The position numbers and the translations under genes were made by a program. A stretch of DNA of 64,000 nt from Lewinellaceae bacterium (GTDB lineage: Bacteria; Bacteroidota; Bacteroidia; Chitinophagales; Saprospiraceae): contig JACJYB010000004.1 of NCBI GenBank assembly GCA_020636355.1, forward strand, positions 310,001 to 374,000, given 5' to 3'. This document shows, in pieces, positions 18,387-27,974 of this stretch (its first letter is position 1; each line of letters begins with the position of its first letter). The notes beneath the pieces were generated by a model. It was given only the letters and a program-made list of their open reading frames with translations, did no database searches and was not told the origin of the DNA.

Positions 18387-19727
18387 TTATGATTGTCTGA
18401 GGAATTGCCAAACCCGGTCTGCACTGCGCCTGGATTTTCTCCGGATTTCTACTCCGGTTTTGGCGGTATACAGTGCACGGATCTCATCTTCATTGGCCGT
18501 GAATAATTCGGGGTCGAAATTGGCCAATTCCAGTTCTTCCAAAACTTTGCGGATAGAAGCCTTTTCATCCAGCCAGCGCATACAGACTTCCTGTCGGTAG
18601 CGGGTCCCCATGAGATTGATGCCTAGCAAAACATCATCGGATTTGCGCCAGACCAACCGGATGCTTTTTTTACCGGAAGCATGAATCCAACAGATACTAT
18701 CCTGCTCGGGAGGTATGGTGGGAGGAACCTGGCCATAAACCTGGTATTCGATATCAAGAAATTTGGCGGAGTTAAACCAGTGTCCCGGATGGTACTCCAC
18801 TGTGAGGCCGCACAGATTGTAGGCGGCAACTTCACCCATGATGCGTCCGGTATACCAGACCGGCTCGATCGGTCGCCTTCCTTCGTCCGGGTAGCGTATT
18901 TCGGCACAATCTCCCGCTGCATAAACGTCCGGAATATTGGTCCGGAGGAATGAATCAACGAGGATACCCCGGTTTATTTCCAGTCCGGAATCTTTTAACC
19001 ATCGCACATTGGGATGTACTCCTGCAGTGAGCCCGACAAAAGTGCAGGGTATCCGTTCATGCCGGTTCGTATGCACAGCGGCCACCCTTCCTTGACCATC
19101 GTCTTCAATGGACTCTAGCTCGGTCTCCAGTCGCAGGTCAATATGATGTTCGATGAGGTGCTGGTTGATCATCCTGGATTCTTCCGGGGGCAAAACGATA
19201 TCCCAGAAGCTTTTTTCACGCACGAGAAAAGTTACCGGAATGTGGCGGCTAAGGAACATTTCCGCCATCTCAATACCAATGAGTCCACCTCCTACGATTA
19301 CAGCCCGCTTCAAGTCCCGGCTGGCGTCATCCATCGCCTCGAGATCTTGTAATGTATACAATCCGCCGACACCCTTCAGTTCTTGACCGGGCCAGCCAAA
19401 CCGGTTGGATGCAGAACCGACCGTTAACAGTAATTTGTCGTAAGAAATTTTACTTTTTGACGAAAATTGGAGCGATTTCTGTAGGAAATCTATTGAAATG
19501 ACGTGGTCAAATACCAAATTGATCCGGTTCTTGTCCCAAAAGTCTACCGCATAGGGCTGTGTATCCTCCATACGCATGTGACCCATGTAAATGTACATGA
19601 GTGCGGTCCGGGAGAAGAAATATTGCGATTCTGAAGAAATTACGGTGATCTGGTGATCACTCAGCTTGCGGATGTGCCTGGCTGCAGTAATACCACTGAT
19701 TCCGTTTCCCAGGATTACAAGGTGCAT
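18387..19727 (-). CDS. FAD/NAD(P)-dependent oxidoreductase (pyridine nucleotide-disulfide family)
   Basis: The 446-residue product starts at the ATG at 19727 (MHLVILGNGISGITAARHIRK), which places the FAD Rossmann motif at the very N-terminus. A second dinucleotide fold (AVIVGGGLIGIEMAEMF) binds NAD(P)H, and IPDVYAAGDCAEIRY is the closing FAD contact. No redox-active Cys pair is present, as in rubredoxin or ferredoxin reductases and NirB-like modules. It probably feeds electrons to the ferredoxin membrane protein encoded 5 bp downstream; that partnership is inference from gene order. Confidence 0.8.
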   Translation of the reverse strand: MHLVILGNGISGITAARHIRKLSDHQITVISSESQYFFSRTALMYIYMGHMRMEDTQPYAVDFWDKNRINLVFDHVISIDFLQKSLQFSSKSKISYDKLLLTVGSASNRFGWPGQELKGVGGLYTLQDLEAMDDASRDLKRAVIVGGGLIGIEMAEMFLSRHIPVTFLVREKSFWDIVLPPEESRMINQHLIEHHIDLRLETELESIEDDGQGRVAAVHTNRHERIPCTFVGLTAGVHPNVRWLKDSGLEINRGILVDSFLRTNIPDVYAAGDCAEIRYPDEGRRPIEPVWYTGRIMGEVAAYNLCGLTVEYHPGHWFNSAKFLDIEYQVYGQVPPTIPPEQDSICWIHASGKKSIRLVWRKSDDVLLGINLMGTRYRQEVCMRWLDEKASIRKVLEELELANFDPELFTANEDEIRALYTAKTGVEIRRKSRRSADRVWQFLRQS

Positions 19728-19937
19728 GTACAGTGCTTTAGGCCTAAATGTAGGCAAAGTTTGTCATGACCGGAAGTATACCAGGTATAGTTGTCAGCCC
19801 TCCGACATCCGATTCTTTCGCTTGTTAATGTTCATTTAATGCGGTGTTGAATCTTGAAACTTCGTCAGATTACTGTTAAATTTATTTCATAAAGCATCAT
19901 ATAACACAATAGTTTAATATCTTGCGCTAGATTGCCT

Positions 19938-20621
19938 ATGATGAAAACACTACACCGAGTTAACACCTTTATTCTTTTATTAGTCAGTTGCACGCTGGGG
20001 TTAAGTCAAGTTACTCTGGAGCTGACTCCAAACCCTGCTGCCGCATCGGTACTTGCTACCGATAACGATGTACCGGCTAAAGCTTCTCTGACCAATAATT
20101 CCGATCACACAGTCACCATCCGCTGGGTCCGAAAGATCATGGAATTATCTATGGGTTGGCAAACTGCCGTTTGCGATAAGAATGCCTGTTACATTCCCAG
20201 TATTGATACCATGCTTCTTGAACTGGCTGCCGGTGAGACCAGTAATATGGACATCCATATTTATCCGAATGGCGTGCCCGGAAAATCCAAAATTGAATTA
20301 ACCCTCACTGACGTAGACGATAGCGACAATAAAGTCGTGGGAATGTATCTATTCAATCAGACTTCCGCCGTTCAGGAGCAGGTCCGTCCTGATGATGTTA
20401 AGATTTATCCGAATCCGGCGACCGAATATTTCAAAGTCGAAACCCGCGACGTCCTGGCTAAAATAGACATGTACAACATCGTAGGTGACCGGGTAAAAAC
20501 ATTTTACGCCTACCGCAATAAGCGCTATTATGTGGATGACCTCCCCGACGGGCTCTATCTGGTTCGTCTAATGGATGTAAACAACCGGGTCATTAAAACA
20601 TTGCGTCTCAATAAGCGCTAG
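19938..20621 (+). CDS. Secreted protein with T9SS type A C-terminal sorting domain
   Basis: The 227-residue protein starts at the ATG pair at 19938/19941 and has a signal peptide (VNTFILLLVSCTLGLS). The middle is an uncharacterised beta-rich domain with two Cys (VCDKNACY) and a DUF-like Ig fold. The last about 80 residues are a sorting domain: VKIYPNPATEYFKVET, IDMYNIVGDRVKTF, LPDGLYLVRLMD, VIKTLRLNK. It is exported by Sec and then through the outer membrane by the type IX system. Function beyond that is unknown. It stands alone between minus-strand genes. Confidence 0.8.
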   Translation: MMKTLHRVNTFILLLVSCTLGLSQVTLELTPNPAAASVLATDNDVPAKASLTNNSDHTVTIRWVRKIMELSMGWQTAVCDKNACYIPSIDTMLLELAAGETSNMDIHIYPNGVPGKSKIELTLTDVDDSDNKVVGMYLFNQTSAVQEQVRPDDVKIYPNPATEYFKVETRDVLAKIDMYNIVGDRVKTFYAYRNKRYYVDDLPDGLYLVRLMDVNNRVIKTLRLNKR

Positions 20622-20667
20622 GAGTTCCTTCTTCCTGGTTCCTTATCACTTGCACTTTTCGATCCGA

Positions 20668-21075
20668 TCAGGCAGGATATTCAACGTAATTTCTCGGGGT
20701 TTCATACAAGCGAACAGTCAGTTCGTACTTCTCATCGAGCACATCACGGAGTATTTGCCAGATGACAAAACAGATATTTTCTGCCGTTGGATTTAACGTT
20801 TTAAACGCTTCCGTATCCAGGTTCAAATTTTTGTGGTCAAACCGGAGTTCAATATGCTGATGGATCAATTCCTTCAGAACTTTCAGGTCAATCAGGAATC
20901 CGGTATCCGGATTCACTTCTCCTACAACTTTCACTTCCAACTCATAGTTGTGGCCATGATAATTGGGATTGGCACAAACACCGAAAAACTCTAAATTTTC
21001 CTCCAGGCTCCACTCCGGACGATGCAGGCGATGCGCTGCATTGAAATGAGCCCTGCGAAATACCGCGATGCGCAT
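20668..21075 (-). CDS. queD: 6-pyruvoyl-tetrahydropterin synthase / QueD family protein
   Basis: The 135-residue enzyme has the zinc ligands of the family, His15 in HFNAAHRLH and the HGHNY pair (about 40-42), and the catalytic Cys in FFGVCANPNYHGH. The segment NPDTGFLIDLKVLKE and the FDHKNLN motif are also conserved. It should make 6-carboxy-tetrahydropterin for queuosine synthesis, or a related pterin; the two cannot be separated here, and no queC or queE lies nearby. Confidence 0.85.
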   Translation of the reverse strand: MRIAVFRRAHFNAAHRLHRPEWSLEENLEFFGVCANPNYHGHNYELEVKVVGEVNPDTGFLIDLKVLKELIHQHIELRFDHKNLNLDTEAFKTLNPTAENICFVIWQILRDVLDEKYELTVRLYETPRNYVEYPA

Positions 21076-21581
21076 GGTAATAGGTTTCGTAGCAATGTTA
21101 ACGAAAATAACGCTTCAGAGTTTATCTCACTATTCAAGTAACCACATTTTGAAATCGTGGCCTGAGAAGCACCTGCACCTCTCCGTGTAGAGCATTTTCC
21201 TGGGTTACAACCGATTAGCCTGACCGGATAGACCACCGGCATTACAAAGAAGTCTGCAGGGTTGGTAATTGCGTTTCTTGGTATTTCGTTGAAAAAATAG
21301 GTACTTTTATCTTTCGAATGGCTTGCAGCCTGTTTGTATGTCATTCTGTCTGGGGTAATTCCCGGTAATTTCCAATCCCTGCCTTTAGGTAGTTGGATTG
21401 AGCGAAGGATCGATAACGACATCGCCATCATTATATAGTCTTATTTGCTCTGGCAAAAAGACCTGAATAAAACCCAAATGAGCATCAAGAACAGTTGATC
21501 CAAACTGCTCTTTGTCGTGAATTCCTTTGCATTGCCGGTAACTATTCGCAGACCATCAATTTGATCTTGTTAACGCGAAAT
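21076..21581. other. Intergenic region between queD and holB
   Basis: About 500 bp without a gene I can support. A 146-codon frame on the minus strand overlaps the start of queD and has unnatural composition. Near the right end, TTCCTTTG (one base from TAnnTTTG) is a weak promoter candidate for holB. No terminator-like stem was seen. Confidence 0.4.
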
Positions 21582-22709
21582 ATGTTTTTCCAGCAGATAC
21601 CTGGCCGATCCGATATAAAAAATTACCTGCAACAGACCATCCGGCAGCAACGTGTGCCGCATGCACAGTTGTTTTGGGGTCCGGAAGGTTCAGGAGCATT
21701 ACCTCTGGCTATGGCATTTGCAACCGAATTGATGTGTGAGCAGCCCGGACCGGAAGGTGCTTGCGGCAGCTGCCCGTCTTGCCGGAAAAATGCCCATTGG
21801 GCTCATCCGGATGTCCATATTTCCTTCCCAACCATTGGCGCTCAAACTAAATCGGCAGATGTCATCCAGGTTTGGCGTGACGGATTCCAAAAACAGCCGT
21901 TTATAACCATGGCGGATTGGTTTGCCTTACAGGAGGCAGACAACAAACAGGGCGGTATCAACAAGGATGAATGCCTTCATATGCTGCGGACCTTACAAAT
22001 GAAAAGCTTTGAAGCCGCTAAGAAGATCTGGATAATCTGGGGAGCGGAGTATTTGGGTAAGGAAGGGAATCGTCTTCTGAAGATGATCGAAGAGCCAACT
22101 CCGGATACCTACATGATTCTTATCGCTGACGAACTGCAGGACTTGTTACCGACCATTGTATCCCGTTGCCAGTTGCTGAAGTTGAAACCATACCCGGAAA
22201 CGGAGATTCGCGACCATCTGGTAGCATCCTACCAAATGGCTCCAGACGAAGCCCTGCAGATAGCCCATTATGCACAGGGGGACATGCATCATGCCATCCA
22301 ATTGGCATCAGAAGACATACGGCAGCAGGCACCTTTATTGTGGTTGCCCTGGTTTCAGTACTGTTTACAGGGAAGAACGGCACAAATTGTAGAATTAAAT
22401 GGCTCCATCGAACAGTTGGGCCGGGAAAAGGTTAAACAATGGGTTCAGTTTGGCCTGGGATTTTTAAGAACCTTATTACTCCTGCGCAAAGGGGTTGATA
22501 TTACCTCATCACTTTCTGATGCAGGACAAAAATTAATTCAGTTCGGGATGCAGGGACTGACCGAAGACACCATAATCCGGATGATGGAGGATATCTCCGA
22601 TCTGGAAAGCCAGGTGGAACGCAACGGTCAAATTCGTCTCCTGCTCCTGGCCAGATATGTCAGATGGAGAGAATGGATCAATTTGCAACGTTCCGTGAAA
22701 GCCGCCTGA
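21582..22709 (+). CDS. holB: DNA polymerase III clamp-loader subunit delta'
   Basis: The product has 375 residues from the ATG at 21582 (MFFQQIPGRSDIKNYLQQTIRQ); a longer upstream frame lacks conservation. The AAA+ fold is plain: HAQLFWGPEGSGALPLAMA occupies the Walker A place but has no Lys, as usual for delta', and ACGSCPSCRKN supplies the zinc site. Residues KIWIIWGAEYLGKEGNRLLKMIEEP and LPTIVSRCQLLKL follow family order (sensor and SRC motif). It loads the sliding clamp with tau/gamma and delta. The downstream ricT is its common neighbour. Confidence 0.88.
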   Translation: MFFQQIPGRSDIKNYLQQTIRQQRVPHAQLFWGPEGSGALPLAMAFATELMCEQPGPEGACGSCPSCRKNAHWAHPDVHISFPTIGAQTKSADVIQVWRDGFQKQPFITMADWFALQEADNKQGGINKDECLHMLRTLQMKSFEAAKKIWIIWGAEYLGKEGNRLLKMIEEPTPDTYMILIADELQDLLPTIVSRCQLLKLKPYPETEIRDHLVASYQMAPDEALQIAHYAQGDMHHAIQLASEDIRQQAPLLWLPWFQYCLQGRTAQIVELNGSIEQLGREKVKQWVQFGLGFLRTLLLLRKGVDITSSLSDAGQKLIQFGMQGLTEDTIIRMMEDISDLESQVERNGQIRLLLLARYVRWREWINLQRSVKAA

Positions 22710-22769
22710 AAAATGATTAAAACACCATATCCTTCACAGGATTCACGATAAAAAACGGACTTCAAGACT

Positions 22770-24155
22770 ATGGGATGTTCGAATTGCTCTTCACAAAATG
22801 GAAAACCAAACGGCTGCCGTAGCAACGGGTCGTGCAGCACCGGCGGGTGTAATCGCTTAAATACCTTCGACTGGCTGGCAACCTATGATATCGAAGATCC
22901 GGATTCCAGTGATCTGGTTGAAGTCTCCTTTAAACAAGGTGCAAAAAAAGAATTCTTCTGGACTGGACCCGAAACTGGCTTGTGTAAAGGTGAACATGTT
23001 GTCGTCGATACCGGAAATGGCTGGGATGTCGGGGAAATATCCTTGACGGGGGCCCTGGTTCAGCTCCAGATGAAAAAAAAGCGCGTTTCTCAGAACAAGG
23101 TCGTGCATAAGGTGCAGCGTCGTGCTTCCCAGAAGGACGTGGATCGGATGGATGAAGCCCGCAATCTGGAAAAGCCCACACTTGTTCGTGCACGGGTTAT
23201 TGCCCGAACCCTTGGCCTCGATATGAAAGTCGGCGATGTTCAGTACCAGGCTGATTTGAAAAAAGCCACCTTTTATTATACCGCCGACGGACGGGTCGAT
23301 TTTCGTGAGTTGGTCCGGAATTATGCCAAAGAATTTCGCATTAAAGTTGAAATGCGGCAGATCGGAGCGCGGCAGGAATCTGCCCGGATCGGAGGGATGG
23401 GCCCTTGCGGCCGGGAGTTGTGTTGTTCAACCTGGCTCTCAGATTTTAAATCGGTTTCGACCGTAGCTGCGAGATATCAGAATCTGGCTATCAATCAGGC
23501 CAAGCTTTCCGGACAATGCGGACGGCTCAAATGTTGTCTGAACTATGAACTGGATACCTACCTGGAAGCCCTGGAAGATTTCCCGACCACGGCCGATGAG
23601 ATCCGGACAAAAAAAGGTAAAGGCACACTCATTAAGCTGGATATCTTTAAAGGCATCATGTATTATGCCGTCGAAGAGGAGGTCGGTCGCAGCCGTGTTG
23701 TTCCCCTGGATGTACAAACCGTATGGCAAATACTCGAAATGCAGGAGAAAGGCAACCTGGCCGAAGATCTTTCTTCCATGCGGATCATCGAAGATGAGGT
23801 TGAGGAAGAAATGGATTTTGCGGATGTCACTGGCCAGATAGAACTACCCAGTATCAAGAAAAAGAAGAAGAAGAGAAAGCCAAAACCACGGGGTGAAGGC
23901 AATGGAAGTGCGGAATCACGGACCAATCGTCCAGCAAATTCAAACCCCAGGCGGGATCGAAACCGCCCTCCGCGAAACAGCTCTACCAATAAAGAGTCCC
24001 CGGGTAATGCGGAAAATACGAACCAGCCCAGATCCAATGCTGGTCCGGATACCAGTGGTAACAACCAGCGTTCCCGGTCTGGCCGCGGCCGCGGTGGAAA
24101 GAACCGCAATCAAAACAGGAACCGGAATAATCCACCCAAAAGCAAGGATGTATGA
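22770..24155 (+). CDS. ricT: PSP1/RicT family regulatory iron-sulfur protein
   Basis: The 461-residue protein has a Cys-rich head (five Cys in the first 27 residues, ending GGCNRLNTFDWL), then the PSP1 domain: MGPCGRELCCSTWL and SGQCGRLKCCLNYE are the diagnostic Cys motifs. In Bacillus the homologue RicT (YaaT) joins RicA and RicF in an Fe-S/FAD complex that helps RNase Y act. The last about 100 residues are a low-complexity tail rich in Lys, Arg, Asn and Gly (KKKKKKRKPKPRG; GRGRGGKNRNQNRNRNN), likely RNA-binding. rny lies 12 kb away. It overlaps lpd by 4 bp. Confidence 0.88.
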   Translation: MGCSNCSSQNGKPNGCRSNGSCSTGGCNRLNTFDWLATYDIEDPDSSDLVEVSFKQGAKKEFFWTGPETGLCKGEHVVVDTGNGWDVGEISLTGALVQLQMKKKRVSQNKVVHKVQRRASQKDVDRMDEARNLEKPTLVRARVIARTLGLDMKVGDVQYQADLKKATFYYTADGRVDFRELVRNYAKEFRIKVEMRQIGARQESARIGGMGPCGRELCCSTWLSDFKSVSTVAARYQNLAINQAKLSGQCGRLKCCLNYELDTYLEALEDFPTTADEIRTKKGKGTLIKLDIFKGIMYYAVEEEVGRSRVVPLDVQTVWQILEMQEKGNLAEDLSSMRIIEDEVEEEMDFADVTGQIELPSIKKKKKKRKPKPRGEGNGSAESRTNRPANSNPRRDRNRPPRNSSTNKESPGNAENTNQPRSNAGPDTSGNNQRSRSGRGRGGKNRNQNRNRNNPPKSKDV

Positions 24156-25546
24156 ACTACGATGTGATCGTAATCGGCTCAGGTCCCGGTGGATACGTGG
24201 CAGCCATCAGAGCCGCTCAACTCGGGATGAAAACAGCGATAATTGAAAAGTATCCTACCCTGGGAGGAACCTGTCTCAATGTAGGATGCATCCCTTCAAA
24301 GGCATTGCTGGATTCCTCCGAGCATTTTCACAATGCCCGGCATCATTTTGCTGAACACGGGATCGACGCAACCGTAAAGTTGAATTTGGCCCAGATGATC
24401 GCCCGTAAGGCGGATGTCGTCAAACAAAATGTCAGCGGAATTGACTTCCTGATGAAGAAAAACAAAATCGAAGTCCTGCATGGCATGGCTTCGTTTGTGG
24501 ATGAGCATTCGATCCTTGTACAGGGAGAGAATGAAAACAGAACCATCAGCGGTCAGCATATCATCATCGCTACCGGGTCTAAGCCTGCCGTACCTCCAGC
24601 CTTTAACTACGACAAAAAAAGAGTCATCACATCCACGGAAGCCTTACAGATTGAAAAACTACCGAAGCGGATGATCATAATCGGTGGTGGGGTCATTGGT
24701 CTTGAACTGGGTTCGGTATTTGCTCGCCTTGGCACTGAAGTGGAAGTCGTTGAATACCTGGACCGGATTATAGCCACCATGGATCAGGATCTTGGCAAAG
24801 AACTTCAGCGCGTACTTAAAAAGCTGGGCATCAAATTCCACCTCGGTCACATGGTCACGAGCGTCCAGTCCTCTTCTAAAGGGGTTTCGGTAGAGGTGAA
24901 AAAAAGAGATACAGAAACGTCTTTTAGCCTTCAGGCAGACTATTGCCTGGTTGCTATCGGACGAAGGCCCTACACCGATGGATTGGCCCTCGACAAAGCT
25001 GGGCTGACCACCGATGATAAGGGCCGAATTCCCGTCAATGAACACTTACAAACGGCTAAATCCCACATTTATGCCATTGGGGATGTTATCCGTGGAGCAA
25101 TGCTTGCCCATAAGGCCGAAGAGGAAGGTGTTTTTGCCGTAGAAACCATTGCCGGTCAAAAACCGGTCATTCATTACCACCTGATCCCGGGTGTTGTGTA
25201 TACCTGGCCGGAAGTAGCCGGGGTAGGGTCTACCGAACAGGAGTGCAAAGAGCAGGGGATATCCATTAAGACCGGAAAATTCCCTTATAAAGCGCTGGGA
25301 AGAGCCCGGGCCAGCATGGATACCGAAGGCTTTGTAAAAATCATTTCGGATGCCCAAACCGATGAAGTACTCGGCGTACACATTATCGGAGCCCGTGCAG
25401 CTGACCTGATCCAGGAAGCTACTGCCGTGATGGAATTTAGAGGCTCCGCTGAGGATATTGCCCGGATGAGTCATCCGCACCCCACCTACTCCGAGGCTAT
25501 GAAAGAGGCTGCACTTAATGTAGATGGCCGCTCCATACACATTTAA
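24152..25546 (+). CDS. lpd: Dihydrolipoyl dehydrogenase (E3)
   Basis: The 464-residue enzyme has the FAD fold (VIVIGSGPGGYVAAIRAAQLG), the redox-active disulfide in GGTCLNVGCIPSKALL, the NAD fold (IIGGGVIGLELGSVF), the GDVIRGAMLAHKAEEEG flavin contact and the C-terminal catalytic His-Glu segment HPHPTYSEAMKEAAL. It reoxidises lipoamide of 2-oxoacid dehydrogenase or glycine cleavage complexes. Its start overlaps the ricT stop by 4 bp, an unusual partner; no E1 or E2 gene is nearby. Confidence 0.96.
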   Translation: MNYDVIVIGSGPGGYVAAIRAAQLGMKTAIIEKYPTLGGTCLNVGCIPSKALLDSSEHFHNARHHFAEHGIDATVKLNLAQMIARKADVVKQNVSGIDFLMKKNKIEVLHGMASFVDEHSILVQGENENRTISGQHIIIATGSKPAVPPAFNYDKKRVITSTEALQIEKLPKRMIIIGGGVIGLELGSVFARLGTEVEVVEYLDRIIATMDQDLGKELQRVLKKLGIKFHLGHMVTSVQSSSKGVSVEVKKRDTETSFSLQADYCLVAIGRRPYTDGLALDKAGLTTDDKGRIPVNEHLQTAKSHIYAIGDVIRGAMLAHKAEEEGVFAVETIAGQKPVIHYHLIPGVVYTWPEVAGVGSTEQECKEQGISIKTGKFPYKALGRARASMDTEGFVKIISDAQTDEVLGVHIIGARAADLIQEATAVMEFRGSAEDIARMSHPHPTYSEAMKEAALNVDGRSIHI

Positions 25547-25550
25547 ATCA

Positions 25551-26327
25551 ATGCAATATAAAATGGCAGCAGATCTCCTGGCAAGATTGAAATCGGTTAA
25601 CCGCGATGAAGTCTATTCAAACGCTTGGTTAACGATCCCCAGTTCCTGGACAGCAGAAATTATGGCGCGTTCCGGTTTTGATCTATGTACCATCGATGCA
25701 CAACACGGGTTGATGGATTATCAGACCGGATTGTCCATGCTTCAGGCCATCGGGAATACGAAAGCATTACCCCTCATCCGGGTCCATGATAATGCCATTC
25801 CAAATCTTATGAAATGGTTGGATGCCGGAGCTCTGGGATTGATTTTACCGATGATCGACGAACCGGAGCAACTGAAACAAGCACTGTCTGCCTGTTATTA
25901 TCCCCCTGCTGGAAATCGTTCCCATGGCCCCACGCGAGCTGCATTTGTAACGCATCCGGATTACCGCTACCATGTTTCGGGAGATCTTTTGATTTTCGCT
26001 CAGATCGAGACGGCCAGTGGCTTGGAGCAGGTAGAAGCAATTGCCACAGTCCCCGGATTAAAGGGACTCTATGTAGGTCCTTACGACCTGAGTATCAGCA
26101 TAGGGAGACCTAAATTAGCCGATCTGTCCGACCCGGTACTTTGGTCGGCGCTGGTCCGCATTGCCGCCGCAGCACAGAAAAATGAATTATTACTGGGAAT
26201 TCATACTTCAGACACCTCCCGCATACCGGATTTGCGTGCGTTGGGATTCCATATCTTCTCAACCGGTTCGGATTCGCACTTATTGATGGACAGTGCCAAA
26301 AAACTGGACCAGGAATTACGGGGATAG
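25551..26327 (+). CDS. HpcH/HpaI aldolase/citrate lyase family protein
   Basis: Started at 25551 (MQYKMAADLLARLK) it has 258 residues; an ATG at 25563 is also possible. The class II pyruvate aldolase pattern is present: SGFDLCTIDAQHGLMD, the metal-ligand region IFAQIETASGLEQVEAIA, and GLKGLYVGPYDLSISIG. Such enzymes cleave or form 2-keto-3-deoxy acids with pyruvate as one part, using a divalent metal. The substrate is not clear. It follows lpd by 4 bp. Confidence 0.85.
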   Translation: MQYKMAADLLARLKSVNRDEVYSNAWLTIPSSWTAEIMARSGFDLCTIDAQHGLMDYQTGLSMLQAIGNTKALPLIRVHDNAIPNLMKWLDAGALGLILPMIDEPEQLKQALSACYYPPAGNRSHGPTRAAFVTHPDYRYHVSGDLLIFAQIETASGLEQVEAIATVPGLKGLYVGPYDLSISIGRPKLADLSDPVLWSALVRIAAAAQKNELLLGIHTSDTSRIPDLRALGFHIFSTGSDSHLLMDSAKKLDQELRG

Positions 26328-26337
26328 CATTTGATTG

Positions 26338-27021
26338 CTATTCGTCTCCCGGTGAGCCGGCAGAGGGACCGATGATCAATACCACTTCACCACGCACTTT
26401 GGATTGTCCCTGGTAGTATGTTAATAATTCGTCGACGGTGCCGGTTCGGATGTCCTCATGCATTTTCGATAGCTCTCTGGCTACGCAGACCTTGCGACCA
26501 GGTAAAAAAGTACTGATCTGCTCAAGGCATTTGATCAACCGGTGAGGCGATTCATACAAAATGATGCTGTAAGGGTACCCGGCCAACCATTGTAATCGGG
26601 ATTGCCTACCCTTTTTGTGAGGCAGGAACCCTTCAAAATGAAACCGGTCCGAGGGCAATCCGGAGGCGACCAGGGCAGGAACAAAGGCAGTAGGTCCCGG
26701 TAAAACCGTCACGTCAACTTCTGCCTCTTGGCAAGCCCGGATCAGCAAGAATCCCGGATCACTGATACCCGGTGTGCCGGCATCACTGATTAACGCAATG
26801 TCCTTGTCAGCCTGTAACAGGTCAATGAGACCCGATAAAACCTGGTGTTCATTATGTTGATGAAAAGCCCGGATAGGGGTTTGGATCCCAAAATGATCCA
26901 GCAACACTCTTGATGTGCGGGTATCTTCAGCAAGGATTAAAGCTACTTTCTGCAATACCTCGATACCGCGGGCAGTCATATCACCCAAATTGCCGATAGG
27001 GGTTGGTACTACGTAAAGCAT
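26338..27021 (-). CDS. rsmI: 16S rRNA (cytidine(1402)-2'-O)-methyltransferase
   Basis: The 227-residue protein has the RsmI/SAM-binding tetrapyrrole-methylase fold: MLYVVPTPIGNLGDMTARG, LAEDTRTSRVLLDHFGI, ALISDAGTPGISDPGFLL and LPGPTAFVPALVASGLPSDRFHFEGFLP. It methylates the ribose of C1402 in the ribosomal decoding centre. It is slightly short at the C-terminus relative to E. coli, as is common in this phylum. It lies 91 bp downstream of pssA and converges with the aldolase gene. Confidence 0.95.
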   Translation of the reverse strand: MLYVVPTPIGNLGDMTARGIEVLQKVALILAEDTRTSRVLLDHFGIQTPIRAFHQHNEHQVLSGLIDLLQADKDIALISDAGTPGISDPGFLLIRACQEAEVDVTVLPGPTAFVPALVASGLPSDRFHFEGFLPHKKGRQSRLQWLAGYPYSIILYESPHRLIKCLEQISTFLPGRKVCVARELSKMHEDIRTGTVDELLTYYQGQSKVRGEVVLIIGPSAGSPGDE

Positions 27022-27112
27022 CTCGTCCGGATCACAAGGCTTAGTAAATGGGAATATTGGTCCATGCTATCGCATTTGTCGATACGACCCTCGCCAATTT
27101 CCGGTATTCCAT

Positions 27113-27829
27113 TCATTGATCTTGCACTTTCTTAGCTGTCCCGGGCCGGATAAGAAAAAGTACTGCTGAAAGGGTGATGTAAGCGGCAATCAGCGCCGAG
27201 AAAGCCCACTCCTTGAGGATAATCAGCAAAATAATGCCCGTTGCTATCAGGACATAGCGAATGGCATTTCCCTGCCAACGCCAGTTTTTGAACTTCATTC
27301 CTACCATCGGCAGTCTGGAAACCATCAATACAGAGACCAACAAGGTAATTCCAATCAGCGTCACCGGGTGCACCATCCAGGAAAGCTCAGGATGGTGGGC
27401 ATACGCCAGTCCCCATCCCGCCACAAGTCCGGTACTGGAAGGGGTGGGCAAACCGCTAAAGTCCTGAGAACCGGAGTCTTTTACATTAAATATAGCCAAC
27501 CGGATGCACGAAAATACCGTTATGGTGAAACCCAGTAGCGTCCAGTTAAAACCAGGCGACAAATCCAGACCGATTCCCAGTAACTGCACCATGATCATGC
27601 CTGGTACCACACCAAACGAAACCATATCGGCCAGGGAGTCCAGTTGGACGCCGAGGGAAGAATTTGAACCGACTGCTCGGGCGACCATACCGTCCAAAAA
27701 ATCAGCCCACCCGGCAGCGAAAAGCAACCAAAATGCCGGGATAAATTGCTGGTAACCTGCAAATATAAGGGCCGTACAACCTAAAAAAAGATTGAATAAG
27801 GTAACGATATCAGCCAGAAAACGTTTCAT
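27113..27829 (-). CDS. pssA: CDP-diacylglycerol--serine O-phosphatidyltransferase
   Basis: From the ATG at 27829 (MKRFLADIVTLFNLFLG) the protein has 238 residues. The CDP-alcohol phosphatidyltransferase signature is intact: DFLDGMVARAVGSNSSLG followed by QLDSLADMVSFG. Several membrane helices surround it. It makes phosphatidylserine for phosphatidylethanolamine synthesis in the inner membrane. A longer frame to 27868 with three more Met codons is possible; CATCTTTG, one base from the promoter box, lies about 25 nt before the chosen start. No psd is adjacent. Confidence 0.9.
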   Translation of the reverse strand: MKRFLADIVTLFNLFLGCTALIFAGYQQFIPAFWLLFAAGWADFLDGMVARAVGSNSSLGVQLDSLADMVSFGVVPGMIMVQLLGIGLDLSPGFNWTLLGFTITVFSCIRLAIFNVKDSGSQDFSGLPTPSSTGLVAGWGLAYAHHPELSWMVHPVTLIGITLLVSVLMVSRLPMVGMKFKNWRWQGNAIRYVLIATGIILLIILKEWAFSALIAAYITLSAVLFLIRPGTAKKVQDQ

Positions 27830-27974
27830 TGAAAGAATGGTCATGACAAAGATGCTTGAATTTTTCATCTTTGTCAGGCAGTTTTTAACGATACTTTAAT
27901 CAAATTACCGATTGTTCCCCCAACAAATCTGGCTTATCTAACCGTTTTAAGAGGTGGTAAATCATAGGAAAGGA

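Noticed and set aside
20991..21431. 146-codon minus-strand frame overlapping the start of queD
   Set aside because: It overlaps queD by 85 bp in another frame, has a scattered composition with no motif and no promoter or terminator that fits.
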